DNA of 64,000 bases from Frigoribacterium sp. Leaf8. Its GTDB lineage: Bacteria > Actinomycetota > Actinomycetes > Actinomycetales > Microbacteriaceae. Positions 11,067 through 19,594 of this stretch are shown here, piece after piece (position 1 is the stretch's first letter; each line of letters begins with the position of its first letter). The position numbers were made by a program, and so were the translations under genes. The DNA lies in contig NZ_LMKB01000005.1 of NCBI RefSeq assembly GCF_001421165.1, positions 793,631 through 857,630 on the forward strand, in the 5' to 3' direction. The notes under the pieces are model-generated. The model searched no databases, was not told where the DNA came from, and saw only the letters and a list, made by a program, of their open reading frames with translations.

Positions 11067-12263
11067 ATGTCATCAGCGACCCTCACCTCGTTCACCTCCC
11101 TCGTCAGCGACTTCTACGGTTACGAGGACCTCCTCTCGGACCGCGAGAAGGGCGTCCTGGCCGACCTTCGCCACTACCTCGAGACCGAGGTCAAGCCCGG
11201 GGTGAACCGCCACTGGGCCGACGCGACCTTCCCGCACGAGATCGTGAAGGGCCTCGCCGGCCTGGGCCTCTTCGGCATGCCGTGGGAGGAGACGCGCCCG
11301 TTCGAGAACTCCGCCGTCTTCCGCGGCTGGGTCGCGCTCGAGCTCGCGCGCGTGGACGCGTCCGTCGCGACCTTCGTCGGCGTGCAGAACGGACTCGCGA
11401 TGGGCTCGATCGGCGTCGGCGGCTCGCCCGAACAGCGTGCCGAGTGGCTGCCCCGCATGGCGAGCGGTGACCTGGTGGGCGCCTTCGGCCTGACCGAACC
11501 GCTGTCGGGGTCCGACTCGGCCCAGGGACTCCGCACGATCGCCACCCGCGACGGCGACGACTGGGTGCTGAACGGCTCCAAGCGGTGGATCGGCAACGCC
11601 ACGTTCAGCGACATCACGATCATCTGGGCCAAGAGCGCCGAGGACGGCCAGGTCAAGGGCTTCATCGTCCCGACCGACACCGCCGGCTACACGGCGACCA
11701 AGATCGAGGACAAGCAGAGCCTCCGCATCGTCCAGAACGCCGACATCACCCTCGAGGACGTGCGCGTGCCCGAGAGCCACCGACTGCAGCAGGCCGATTC
11801 GTTCCGCAGCACGGCGGCCGTGCTGCGCCTGACGCGGGCCGAGGTCGCCTGGGCGGCCGTGGGCAACTCGATCGGCGCCTACGAGGCCGCCCTGGCGTAC
11901 GCCAACGAGCGCGTGCAGTTCGGCAAGCCCATCGCCAAGCACCAGCTGATCCAGGACCTGCTGGTGAAGTGCATCGGCAACATCACCGCCTCGATCGGCA
12001 TGGTGGTGCGGTGCTCGCAGATGCTCGACGAGGGCACCCAGCGCGACGAGCACGCCTCGCTCGCCAAGGCGTTCACCACGGCCCGCATGCGCGAGACGGT
12101 GGGGTACGCCCGCGAGGTCATGGGCGGCAACGGCATCGTGCTCGAGTACGACGTGGCCCGGTTCTTCGCCGACGCCGAGGCGCTGTACAGCTACGAGGGC
12201 ACCCGCGAGATGAACACCCTCATCGTGGGCCGCAGCATCACGGGCCAGGCGGCGTTCGTCTGA
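11067..12263 (+). CDS. Acyl-CoA dehydrogenase (glutaryl-CoA dehydrogenase-like)
   Basis: A 398-residue FAD enzyme with the three acyl-CoA dehydrogenase regions: N-terminal helices (1-125), the beta middle domain (LTEPLSGSDSAQGLRT, DWVLNGSKRWIGNATFSD) and the C-terminal helical domain (RVQFGKPIAKHQLIQDLL, REVMGGNGIVLEYDVARF). The probable catalytic Glu is in SYEGTREMNTLIVGR, the position used by glutaryl-CoA and many short-chain enzymes. Substrate cannot be settled from sequence. The ATG has a GGAG site five bases upstream. It stands alone between manA and the polymerase genes, so context says little about its pathway. Confidence 0.88.
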   Translation: MSSATLTSFTSLVSDFYGYEDLLSDREKGVLADLRHYLETEVKPGVNRHWADATFPHEIVKGLAGLGLFGMPWEETRPFENSAVFRGWVALELARVDASVATFVGVQNGLAMGSIGVGGSPEQRAEWLPRMASGDLVGAFGLTEPLSGSDSAQGLRTIATRDGDDWVLNGSKRWIGNATFSDITIIWAKSAEDGQVKGFIVPTDTAGYTATKIEDKQSLRIVQNADITLEDVRVPESHRLQQADSFRSTAAVLRLTRAEVAWAAVGNSIGAYEAALAYANERVQFGKPIAKHQLIQDLLVKCIGNITASIGMVVRCSQMLDEGTQRDEHASLAKAFTTARMRETVGYAREVMGGNGIVLEYDVARFFADAEALYSYEGTREMNTLIVGRSITGQAAFV

Positions 12264-12311
12264 TCCGGGAGGGGCGGCCCCCGGTCGCTCCTCCGCGCCT
12301 CCCCCGTCGTC

Positions 12312-12317
12312 TAGCCT
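12312..12317 (+). promoter_or_regulatory. -10 box, leaderless start of first ligase-like gene
   Basis: TAGCCT ends seven bases before the ATG at 12325. Confidence 0.5.
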
Positions 12318-12324
12318 GGTGCCC

Positions 12325-13644
12325 ATGACCACGACGTTGCCCGCGCGGCCCGCCCGGACGGCGCCGACGCGCGGAGCCACGACGTTCGCGACGCTGGCGT
12401 TCCTCGTGTTGTTCGGTGGCGACGTCCTCCGCAACGGCACCGGCTGGTGGGGCTGGGGGGCGGCCTGCGTGGCGATGGTCGTCGCCGCCGTCGTCCTCGT
12501 CGTGCGGCATCCACCCCGGGTACGGACCCTCCCGCGCCTCCTCGTGCTCTTCCTGCTCTTCGCGGTCGTCTCGATCGCGTGGTCGCAGTACCCCGCCGGC
12601 TCCGCGATCGGCATCGTCCTCACGCTGATGACGAGCGTGGGCGCCCTGGCGGTCACCGTCGTCGCCTCGTGGCCGACCATCGTGACCGCCCTCGGACGGG
12701 CCTTGCGCATCCACGTCGTGGCCTCCCTGCTCTTCGAGGTCGTCGTCGGACTCGTCGTCCGCCAGCCGGTCTGCCCGGTGTACCTGGACTGCACGGATCG
12801 GCCCGCGGCGTGGTTCTGGTCGCGCGACGTGCTCTTCGAAGGCGGTCGCATCCAGGGGCTGCAGGGCAACAGCAACATCTTCGCGATCATCGCCCTGTTC
12901 GCCCTGATCGTCACGGCGGTCCAGGCGGCGGACCGGTCCATCGGTCGCGGCACGGCGGTGGTCGGTCTCGTCACCTCGCTGCTCGCGCTGGTGCTGACCC
13001 GGTCGGCGACCGTCGCGGTGGTCGCGGTGGCCGTCGGCCTCGTGTCGCTGCTGGTGGTGGCGACCCGACGCCGTGAGCCCGGCCGCCGGGGTCCCGTCTT
13101 CGGCGTGGCGGCGCTCGTCGTGCTGGCGGCCGTCACGGTGGTCGTCCTCGCCCGCGGCCCGCTGCTCGCGCTGCTGGGGAAGAGCGGCGACCTGACGGGT
13201 CGCACCGACATCTGGTCGGCCGTCTACGACCTCGGCGTCCAGCACCCCGTCGTGGGCTGGGGTTGGGTCAGCTACTGGTTCCCGTTCGTCGAACCGTTCA
13301 CCGACCTCGCCGAGCGCAACGGCGTGGTCTACCTGCAGGCGCACGACGCGTACCTCGACGTCTGGTTCCAGCTGGGCTGGATCGGCCTCGCGTTGTTCGG
13401 GCTCACGATCGTCGGCGTCGTCCTGAGATCGTGGTGGTGGGCCGTCGACCGCCGCATGCTCTCGCGCGGGGTCGCGGCGCCGTGGTCGGCCCTCGACCTG
13501 TTGCCCTTGCTGCTCGTGACGGCCCTGCTCGTCCATGGGTTGACCGAGTCCCGGCTGATCGTCGAGTGGGGCTGGGCCACGTTCGTGGTCGTCGTGCTCG
13601 TGACGCGCCGCGACCCCTTCGGCTGGACGGGCCACGACCGGTGA
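12325..13644 (+). CDS. O-antigen ligase/polymerase-like membrane protein (first copy)
   Basis: A 439-residue membrane protein with about ten to twelve hydrophobic segments and the large extracytoplasmic loop typical of the Wzy/WaaL O-antigen ligase family. The region LTGRTDIWSAVYDLGVQHP, followed by GWGWVSYW and AHDAYLDVWFQLGWIGL, matches the family pattern (Arg before a short segment, then His in the loop). Such proteins polymerise lipid-linked repeats or transfer glycan to an acceptor. I prefer the ATG at 12325, seven bases after TAGCCT, over a GTG six bases earlier. The downstream copy overlaps by four bases, so the two proteins are co-translated and may act together. Confidence 0.8.
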   Translation: MTTTLPARPARTAPTRGATTFATLAFLVLFGGDVLRNGTGWWGWGAACVAMVVAAVVLVVRHPPRVRTLPRLLVLFLLFAVVSIAWSQYPAGSAIGIVLTLMTSVGALAVTVVASWPTIVTALGRALRIHVVASLLFEVVVGLVVRQPVCPVYLDCTDRPAAWFWSRDVLFEGGRIQGLQGNSNIFAIIALFALIVTAVQAADRSIGRGTAVVGLVTSLLALVLTRSATVAVVAVAVGLVSLLVVATRRREPGRRGPVFGVAALVVLAAVTVVVLARGPLLALLGKSGDLTGRTDIWSAVYDLGVQHPVVGWGWVSYWFPFVEPFTDLAERNGVVYLQAHDAYLDVWFQLGWIGLALFGLTIVGVVLRSWWWAVDRRMLSRGVAAPWSALDLLPLLLVTALLVHGLTESRLIVEWGWATFVVVVLVTRRDPFGWTGHDR

Positions 13645-14960
13645 CGTCCGGCCACGGCCACGGGTTCGACCGCAGCCGCGATCCCCTGCGCCGGTACCTC
13701 TCGGCCTGGATCGGCTTCTCGGCGGGCGGGCACTTCTCGCAGGCACTCTCGGTCGCCATCGTGCTCTACGCGTTCTCGACCCAGTCGGTCCGCGCCCTGA
13801 TGGGGTGGCCGGGCTCGCTCGCCGTCCTGGGCACCCTCGTGGTGCTCGCGACCCTCTCCCTGGTCGGTGGCCGACACCACATCGAGTGGCACGGCATCCT
13901 GCCGGTGTCGCTCATCGCCCTGTTCGGCTTCATGGCCCTCAGCGTCTTCTGGAGCGAGTACACCTGGGTCACCGTCGGCGGTGTGGCCTACGCGGTCGGG
14001 TTCGGCGCCCTCGGGCTGTACCTGGCCCTGGGCCGCGACCTGGTCCAGGTGGTGCGGGCCTTCGGGGACGCGCTCCGCATCCTGCTCGTCGTGTCGCTGT
14101 CGCTCGAGGTGCTGAGCGGGCTGCTGATCGACCAACCGATCGCGTTCCTCGGAATCCAGGGCAACCTCGCCGCGGGCGGTCCGATCCAGGGCATCTCGGG
14201 CACCCGCAACTACCTGGGCTTCCTGGCGACGCTCGCGGTCATCACGTTCGCCGTCGAGTTCCTCACCCGGTCGGTCCCTCGGCGGCAGGCCGTCGCCTCG
14301 GGCGTGCTCGCCCTCACGGCGCTCGGTTTCGCCCGCTCCCCCGCGACGGCGATCGCGGTCATCGTCCTGATCGTGGCGGGAGTGGCGCTCGACGCGCTGC
14401 GCCGGGCCCCCGAGTCGAGACGGTCGCTCCTGCAATCGGTCTTCGCGGTGATCGTGGTGCTGGGTGGTGCGCTGGCCTACGCGGGTCGCTCGCGCCTCCT
14501 GGACGCGGTGGACGCGACCAACGACCTGTCGGTGCGGTCGCTGCTCTGGGCGCGCATCCGCGAACTGGCCACGGTTCACGACATCGTCGGGTGGGGCTTC
14601 GTCGGGCAGTGGCCGACCGGGATCTTCCCGTACTCGACGATCATCGCGCCGAGCGGCCGACCGCACGAGACGGGGCTCAACGCGTTCTTCGACATCTGGC
14701 TGCAACTGGGCCTGGTCGGCGGGTTGCTCCTCGTCGTGGCCGGCACCCTGGCGTTCGTGCGCAGCTGGATCACGGCGTCGGGTCACCCGATCGTGGCGTA
14801 CGTCTGGCCGGCGCTCGTCCTGGTGCTGATCGGGGTCACCGCCGTCGCCGAGAGCTTCGTGTTGTTCGAGGGAACCCTGATGACCTTCGTCGCCATCGCG
14901 ACGATCGCCGCCCGCAAGCGGTCGTGGCGGTCACGGCTGCCGCAGGCGAACCGCCGGTAG
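13641..14960 (+). CDS. O-antigen ligase/polymerase-like membrane protein (second copy)
   Basis: A 439-residue polytopic protein, the same length as its upstream neighbour and similarly built: about ten or more hydrophobic segments and a loop with RSLLWARIRELATVHDIVG followed by ETGLNAFFDIWLQLGLVGG. The GTG at 13641 overlaps the preceding TGA (GTGA), and there is no other good start. Length and motif order suggest a tandem duplication that has diverged. The acceptor and donor are unknown. The stop TAG at 14958-14960 overlaps a copy of the AGGAGGCGCG repeat. An alternative role is polymerase for one and ligase for the other. Confidence 0.8.
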   Translation: MTSGHGHGFDRSRDPLRRYLSAWIGFSAGGHFSQALSVAIVLYAFSTQSVRALMGWPGSLAVLGTLVVLATLSLVGGRHHIEWHGILPVSLIALFGFMALSVFWSEYTWVTVGGVAYAVGFGALGLYLALGRDLVQVVRAFGDALRILLVVSLSLEVLSGLLIDQPIAFLGIQGNLAAGGPIQGISGTRNYLGFLATLAVITFAVEFLTRSVPRRQAVASGVLALTALGFARSPATAIAVIVLIVAGVALDALRRAPESRRSLLQSVFAVIVVLGGALAYAGRSRLLDAVDATNDLSVRSLLWARIRELATVHDIVGWGFVGQWPTGIFPYSTIIAPSGRPHETGLNAFFDIWLQLGLVGGLLLVVAGTLAFVRSWITASGHPIVAYVWPALVLVLIGVTAVAESFVLFEGTLMTFVAIATIAARKRSWRSRLPQANRR

Positions 14961-15024
14961 GAGGCGCGGCTCGGTCGGGTGCCGTCGCGGACGTCGGTCG
15001 CCGGTCGCGACCCGGCGCGCCGCT

Positions 15025-15816
15025 TCAGTCCTCGACGACCCAGCGCGGCCCGGGGCGGTTGCCGAGCAGGGTCTGCAGGCGGCGTCGGAAGCCCCACTGC
15101 GTGACGCGCAGCATGGCCTCGACGACGATGGCCTGGCTCATCTTGGACTCGCCGAGCTCGCGTTCGCGGAACTCGATGGGCACCTCGACGACGCGCCCCC
15201 CGCCGTCGAGGACGCGGAGGGTCATGTCGACCTGGAAGCAGTACCCCTTCGAGTCGATGCCCGTGAGGTCCATCGCCTCGAGGGCCTCACGCGTGTAGGC
15301 CCGGAAACCGGCGGTGACGTCCTTGAGCTGCAACCCGAGGGCCAGGCGGGCGTAGAGGTTGCCGCCGCGGCTCAGGACCTGGCGCGACACCGGCCAGTTG
15401 ATGACCGAGCCGCCGGGAACCCACCGCGAGCCGATCGCGAGGCTCGGCGTGCCGGGGCCGGACGCGCTGACCAGGGCGATCATCTCGGGCAGCTTCTCGG
15501 GCGGGTGCGAGCCGTCGGCATCCATCTCGACGACGACGTCGTAGCCCCGCTCGAGGCCCCAGCCGAAGCCCATGACGTAAGCGGAACCGAGCCCGAGCTT
15601 GCCCGTGCGGTGCATCACGTGGATGCGGGGATCGGTGGCGGCCATCGTCTCGGCCAACTCACCGGTGCCGTCGGGGCTGCCGTCGTCGACCACGAGCACG
15701 TCGATCTCGGGGGCCGCGGCGAACAGGCGCCCCAGGATGAGCGGGAGGTTCTCGACCTCGTCGTAGGTGGGGAGGACGACGAGGGCGCCGGCGCCGGTGT
15801 GCGCGGAGGAGGTCAT
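15025..15816 (-). CDS. Polyprenol monophosphomannose synthase-like glycosyltransferase
   Basis: A 263-residue GT2 enzyme of the Dpm1/Ppm1 type, which transfers mannose from GDP-mannose to polyprenyl phosphate at the inner membrane face. Motifs: VVLPTYDEVENLP, VLVVDDGSPDGTGELA, the metal-binding VVEMDADGSHPPE, and KDVTAGFRAYTREAL with a basic PIEFRERELGESKM tail. No membrane helices are seen, as in the catalytic part of Ppm1. The product would serve GT-C membrane mannosyltransferases. ManA and ManB nearby make its GDP-mannose precursor. Another lipid-sugar is possible, since Dpm-like proteins vary in sugar. Confidence 0.85.
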   Translation of the reverse strand: MTSSAHTGAGALVVLPTYDEVENLPLILGRLFAAAPEIDVLVVDDGSPDGTGELAETMAATDPRIHVMHRTGKLGLGSAYVMGFGWGLERGYDVVVEMDADGSHPPEKLPEMIALVSASGPGTPSLAIGSRWVPGGSVINWPVSRQVLSRGGNLYARLALGLQLKDVTAGFRAYTREALEAMDLTGIDSKGYCFQVDMTLRVLDGGGRVVEVPIEFRERELGESKMSQAIVVEAMLRVTQWGFRRRLQTLLGNRPGPRWVVED

Positions 15817-15883
15817 GCGATCGGGTGGCTTTCGGTACGGGGGCGGCAGGGTGCGTCCATCATTCCACGGCTGCGCCAGGGCC

Positions 15884-17284
15884 TCATCCGCGCTCGTCGA
15901 GCGTCGAGCAGTCGGCTGCCACGAACCAGCCGGTCGGGGCGATCGGCACGAGGGCCTTGCCGTCGTCGAGCACGACGTCCCCGCTGCGGCACTGGTCGAC
16001 GACCTGGTCGTAGTTCGACTGCCACGGGCCGTAGTCGCTGCGGAGCACGTGGTCGAGCTGTGGGTGCCACAGGACGGCCCCGGCGAAGGCGGCGAGGAGG
16101 ACGGCGCCCGCGACCGTCGTCACGGCGCGGCGCCGCGCGAGGAACGCGTCCGCGGCGAGGGCGACGGCGGTCAGGAGCAGCATCGACGGCACGAGCGCGT
16201 ACCTCAGGTAGCCGGACGTCGCCAGCCAGCCCGGGCCGTTCAGACCGTATTCGGTGAGCCCGCTCGCGTTCGCGACGATGCCGGCGGCCCAGAGGAGCGG
16301 TGCGTAGACGACGAGACCCAGGACCAGCCAGAGACGTCGACGCCGCCCCGCCACGGCGGCCCAGCCGGCGCAGAGGACGATGCCCGCCAGCACGAGTACC
16401 GCGATGCCCCAGGACGTCTCGACGAGCAGGTCGGAGGCCGTTCCGGATGACGCGACGAAGGTCGACATGACCGGCTGAGCCAGGAAGCTGAGGACGAGGT
16501 CGGTCAGATCGGGTGCGGGGTAGGTCGACGCCGGACGGGGGAAGGCCCACGAGGTCCACAGCTGCACCGCCACCCCCACGAGCAGGGCACCGGACACCGG
16601 CCACGAGCGTCGGTGCCGGACGGTGACGAGGACGAGGGGAACCAGCAGGAGCGACTGGACCTCGGTGAGCGCGCAGACGAGGACGACGCCCGCCTGCAGG
16701 CCGCTGCCCCACCAGGTGCGCGGCACGTGCAGCACCGCCCAGAACAAGAGCCAGAGCAGGTACCAGTGCAGGTTGGCCAGGTTGCCGGACACCTCGATCG
16801 GGGCGATCGGGGCGAGCACGGTCGCGGCGGCGATCGCCACCCGGGCGGCCGAGGACACGACGTACTGACGACTGAGGACGAAGACGAGCGCGGTCACGAG
16901 GCCGACCACCCCGCAGCAGACCGCAGCGATCACGTGGGCCACGTCCCCGAGATCGCCCACGAGAACCGCCAGGTCGGTCGCCAGGCGCGCGCCGAGGTGC
17001 TGATAGCCGGCGTAGGGGGTCACGAGGGACTCCCAGGGGCCCAGGTCGAGCCGCTGCGAGAGGAAGATCGGGCCGTCCTCCGCCCAGAGGGTCGACCTCG
17101 CCGCCTCGGGGAGGCGCCACCACGACACGAGGGCCGCCACGACACCCAGCGCGGCAGCCGTGCCGACGTCAAGGACGAGGCGGGGCGCTCGTCGCGCGTC
17201 GGCGGCATCGTCGTCGACGAAGTCCGCCGACCGGTCGGTCGTGGTGTTCGGAAGCGCTCGGGTCACCGGACGATTCTCCTGCAT
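15884..17284 (-). CDS. Polytopic membrane protein, possibly a GT-C glycosyltransferase
   Basis: A 466-residue protein with about ten hydrophobic segments. The first periplasmic loop contains LWAEDGPIFLSQRLDLG, an acidic pair placed like the catalytic acidic residues of GT-C glycosyltransferases, followed by PYAGYQHLGAR. A C-terminal extracytoplasmic part includes HVLRSDYGPWQSNYDQVVDQ. These features suggest a lipid-sugar-dependent transferase, but I do not recognise a named family. It lies on the opposite strand to the adjoining glycosyltransferase operon and shares the direction of the Ppm1-like gene 67 bases downstream, which may provide its donor. Confidence 0.6.
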   Translation of the reverse strand: MQENRPVTRALPNTTTDRSADFVDDDAADARRAPRLVLDVGTAAALGVVAALVSWWRLPEAARSTLWAEDGPIFLSQRLDLGPWESLVTPYAGYQHLGARLATDLAVLVGDLGDVAHVIAAVCCGVVGLVTALVFVLSRQYVVSSAARVAIAAATVLAPIAPIEVSGNLANLHWYLLWLLFWAVLHVPRTWWGSGLQAGVVLVCALTEVQSLLLVPLVLVTVRHRRSWPVSGALLVGVAVQLWTSWAFPRPASTYPAPDLTDLVLSFLAQPVMSTFVASSGTASDLLVETSWGIAVLVLAGIVLCAGWAAVAGRRRRLWLVLGLVVYAPLLWAAGIVANASGLTEYGLNGPGWLATSGYLRYALVPSMLLLTAVALAADAFLARRRAVTTVAGAVLLAAFAGAVLWHPQLDHVLRSDYGPWQSNYDQVVDQCRSGDVVLDDGKALVPIAPTGWFVAADCSTLDERG

Positions 17285-17336
17285 CCCCGTCCGGGCGCGC
17301 TCCCCCGGCGCGCCGGGTGCCGGCCGGGTCGACTGT

Positions 17337-17342
17337 TAGCAT
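17337..17342 (+). promoter_or_regulatory. -10 box, leaderless start of frameshifted GT2
   Basis: TAGCAT ends six bases before the ATG at 17349. Confidence 0.5.
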
Positions 17343-17348
17343 CACTGC

Positions 17349-18087
17349 ATGGTCTCGTTGGAGAAGACGCTCATCGTCATGCCCGCCTTCAACGAAGAGG
17401 CCGCGGTCGGAGACGTCGTCCGAGAGGTGTTCGGCGCCCTGCCCGGCATCAGCGTGCTCGTCGTGAACGACGGATCGCGGGATCGCACCGTCGAGGTGGC
17501 CCGTGCCGCGGGCGCGACCGTCCTCGATCTGCCCTTCAACCTCGGTGTCGGGGGGGGCCATGCGTGCCGGGTTCAAGTTCGCGCGGGCCAACGGCTTCGA
17601 GAACGTCGTGCAGGTGGACTCGGACGGGCAGCACGATCCGGCAGGGGTCCCGCTGCTGCTGAAGGCCCTGGAGTCCCACGACGTCGCCATCGGCGCCCGG
17701 TTCGCGGGCGAGGGCGACTACGAGGCGCGCGGGCCGCGCCGCTGGGCGATGGTCGTGCTCGCCACGGTCGTGAGCCGCATCGCCCACACGCCCTTGACCG
17801 ACACCACCTCCGGATTCCGGGGGGCCGGCCCGCGGGCCGTCGAGATCTTCGCCGAGCACTACCCTGCCGAGTACCTCGGTGACACCGTCGAATCACTCGT
17901 GCTCGCCGCCCGGGCCGGCTGCCGCCTCACCCAGGTGCCGGTGTCCATGCGGGTCCGGGCCGGCGGCATCCCGTCACACGATCCCGCCAAGGCCGCCGTG
18001 TACCTCGGACGAGCGTGCCTCGCCCTCGTCATCGCGCTGTGGCGGCCGCCCCTGTCCCTGCGCAGCGACGCGGGGGTCGCCGCGTGA
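17349..18087 (+). pseudogene. GT2 glycosyltransferase split by a poly-G frameshift
   Basis: Two overlapping frames together encode one Dpm-like GT2 enzyme. Frame one gives MPAFNEEAAVGDVV, VLVVNDGSRDRTVEVA and LPFNLGVGG; the other continues with AMRAGFKFARANGFENVVQV, DSDGQHDP and TDTTSGFRGAGP. The switch falls in a run of eight G at 17550-17557; seven G would restore a continuous 245-residue protein. This may be a sequencing error, a fixed mutation, or a slippage-based on/off switch. The stop overlaps the DUF2304 start (GTGA), and a GT2-DUF2304 pair is a recurrent arrangement, so the intact gene probably makes a lipid-linked sugar with DUF2304. Downstream genes remain open. Confidence 0.75.
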
Positions 18088-18575
18088 GCGTCACGACCTA
18101 CGTCTTCGGCATCGTCTCGGCCCTCTTGGTGCTCGTCGTCGTCTTCGAGTTGTTGCGTCGTCGCCGCGTCCGCGAGCGCCACGCCCTGTGGTGGATGGTC
18201 GCGGGCACCCTCGCGCTGCTCATCGCCGTCTTCCCGCACGTCCTGACGGGCCTGGCCGGACTGCTCGGCATCGCCGTGCCCACGAACCTCGGGTTCTTCG
18301 TCTGCGTGGTCGTCCTCTTCCTCGTCTCGGTGCAACACAGCGCCGAGCTGACCATCCTCGAAGAGAAGTCGCGCACCCTGGCCGAACACGTGGCCCTCCT
18401 CGACGAGCGCGTCTCCCGTCTCGACCGCGCTGCGGACAGGAAGGCCTCGGCGGACGACGTGGGTGCCACCGGCCGTGGCGTGACGACGTCGCACCCCGAG
18501 GGCGATGCCACCGGGCACGAACCCGACGCGGGCCTGCGGACCGACGAGCCCACCGACCGGGCCGGCCGCTCATGA
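18084..18575 (+). CDS. DUF2304 family membrane protein
   Basis: A 163-residue protein with two or three membrane segments (about 5-20, 38-55 and 65-85) followed by a coiled stretch (SRTLAEHVALLDERVSRLDR) and a disordered polar tail. This matches DUF2304, a small membrane family repeatedly encoded after Dpm-like GT2 genes; it may anchor or assist that enzyme, but this is inference. The GTG overlaps the preceding stop and the TGA overlaps the next ATG, so three genes are translated in tight coupling. If the upstream frameshift is real, ribosomes ending early could lower its expression. Confidence 0.75.
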   Translation: MSVTTYVFGIVSALLVLVVVFELLRRRRVRERHALWWMVAGTLALLIAVFPHVLTGLAGLLGIAVPTNLGFFVCVVVLFLVSVQHSAELTILEEKSRTLAEHVALLDERVSRLDRAADRKASADDVGATGRGVTTSHPEGDATGHEPDAGLRTDEPTDRAGRS

Positions 18576-19594
18576 CCGCGTCGCCCCGCGTCACGGTGGT
18601 GACGCTCGCCTATGGTGACGAGGCCGTGCTGGACCGAGCCGTCCGTTCGGTGCTCGACTCGACCGGCGTCGACGTCGACCTCGTGTTGGTCGACAACGGG
18701 TGCACGAGCGACGCCGTCCGCGACCTGCCCGATGATCCACGGCTGCGGATCGTGACCCCCCACGAGAACCTCGGCTTCGCAGGCGGTGTCAACCACGGTG
18801 CCCGCTTCGCGGAGGGCGAGTTCCTGGCCCTGGTCAACTCGGACGCCGAGGTCGCACCGGACGCCCTCGCCAAGCTCGTGGCGGTGGCCTCCCGCCCCGG
18901 CGTGGGCATCGCGACGGGCAGCATCCGGCTGGCATCCGATCCCGGACGCATGAACTCGGCAGGCAACCCCGTCCACGTCGTCGGCCTCAGCTGGGCCGGC
19001 GGCATGAACGAACCGGCGAGTGACCACGCCGCCCAGACCCTCGTGGCCTCCGCCTCCGGTGCAGGCCTCGCCCTGCGTCGCGACCTCTGGACGCGCCTGG
19101 AGGGATTCGCCGACGAGTACTTCGCCTACCACGAGGACGTCGATCTCAGCTGGCGCACCTGGCAGGCGGGACTGACCGTCGTCTACGTCCCTGACGCCGT
19201 GGTGATCCACCACTACGAGTTCAGCCGGAACCCCCTCAAGATGTTCCTGCTCGAGAAGAACCGACAGATCTTCCTGCGGACCGCCTACGGTCGACGCCTG
19301 CGCGTCGTGACCTGGCTGCCCGTCACCGCCCTCGGACTCGTCATGACCCTGGTGGCCCGGAGCCAGGGGTGGGCTGCCGAGAAGAAGCGGGCCGATGCCT
19401 GGGTACGTGACAACGCCGCGTGGATACGACAACGACGTCGGTGGGTGCAGAGCCGGAGGGTCGTGTCCGACCGAGACCTGGCCCCGCTGCTCTCGGCCAC
19501 CCTGGACCAGCAGGTGTTCCCGCTCCCCGCCGGCGCCGGCCTCCTGCAGGCGTCGATGCGCCTCTACTGGAGGGTTGCGCGCTCGCTGCTCTGA
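18572..19594 (+). CDS. Glycosyltransferase family 2 (rhamnosyltransferase-like)
   Basis: A 340-residue cytoplasmic GT2 enzyme: VTVVTLAYGDEAVLDRAV, VLVDNGCTSDAV, NLGFAGGVNHGAR, the metal-binding LALVNSDAEVAPDA and YFAYHEDVDLSWRTW. These blocks match bacterial rhamnosyl- and related sugar transferases acting on lipid-linked glycans. A basic amphipathic C-terminal third probably touches the membrane. It is the last gene of the GT2-DUF2304-GT2 operon, with an ATGA overlap at its start. The 3' end overlaps the convergent flippase gene by 31 bases, an unusually tight convergent arrangement. Donor and acceptor are unknown. Confidence 0.82.
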   Translation: MTASPRVTVVTLAYGDEAVLDRAVRSVLDSTGVDVDLVLVDNGCTSDAVRDLPDDPRLRIVTPHENLGFAGGVNHGARFAEGEFLALVNSDAEVAPDALAKLVAVASRPGVGIATGSIRLASDPGRMNSAGNPVHVVGLSWAGGMNEPASDHAAQTLVASASGAGLALRRDLWTRLEGFADEYFAYHEDVDLSWRTWQAGLTVVYVPDAVVIHHYEFSRNPLKMFLLEKNRQIFLRTAYGRRLRVVTWLPVTALGLVMTLVARSQGWAAEKKRADAWVRDNAAWIRQRRRWVQSRRVVSDRDLAPLLSATLDQQVFPLPAGAGLLQASMRLYWRVARSLL

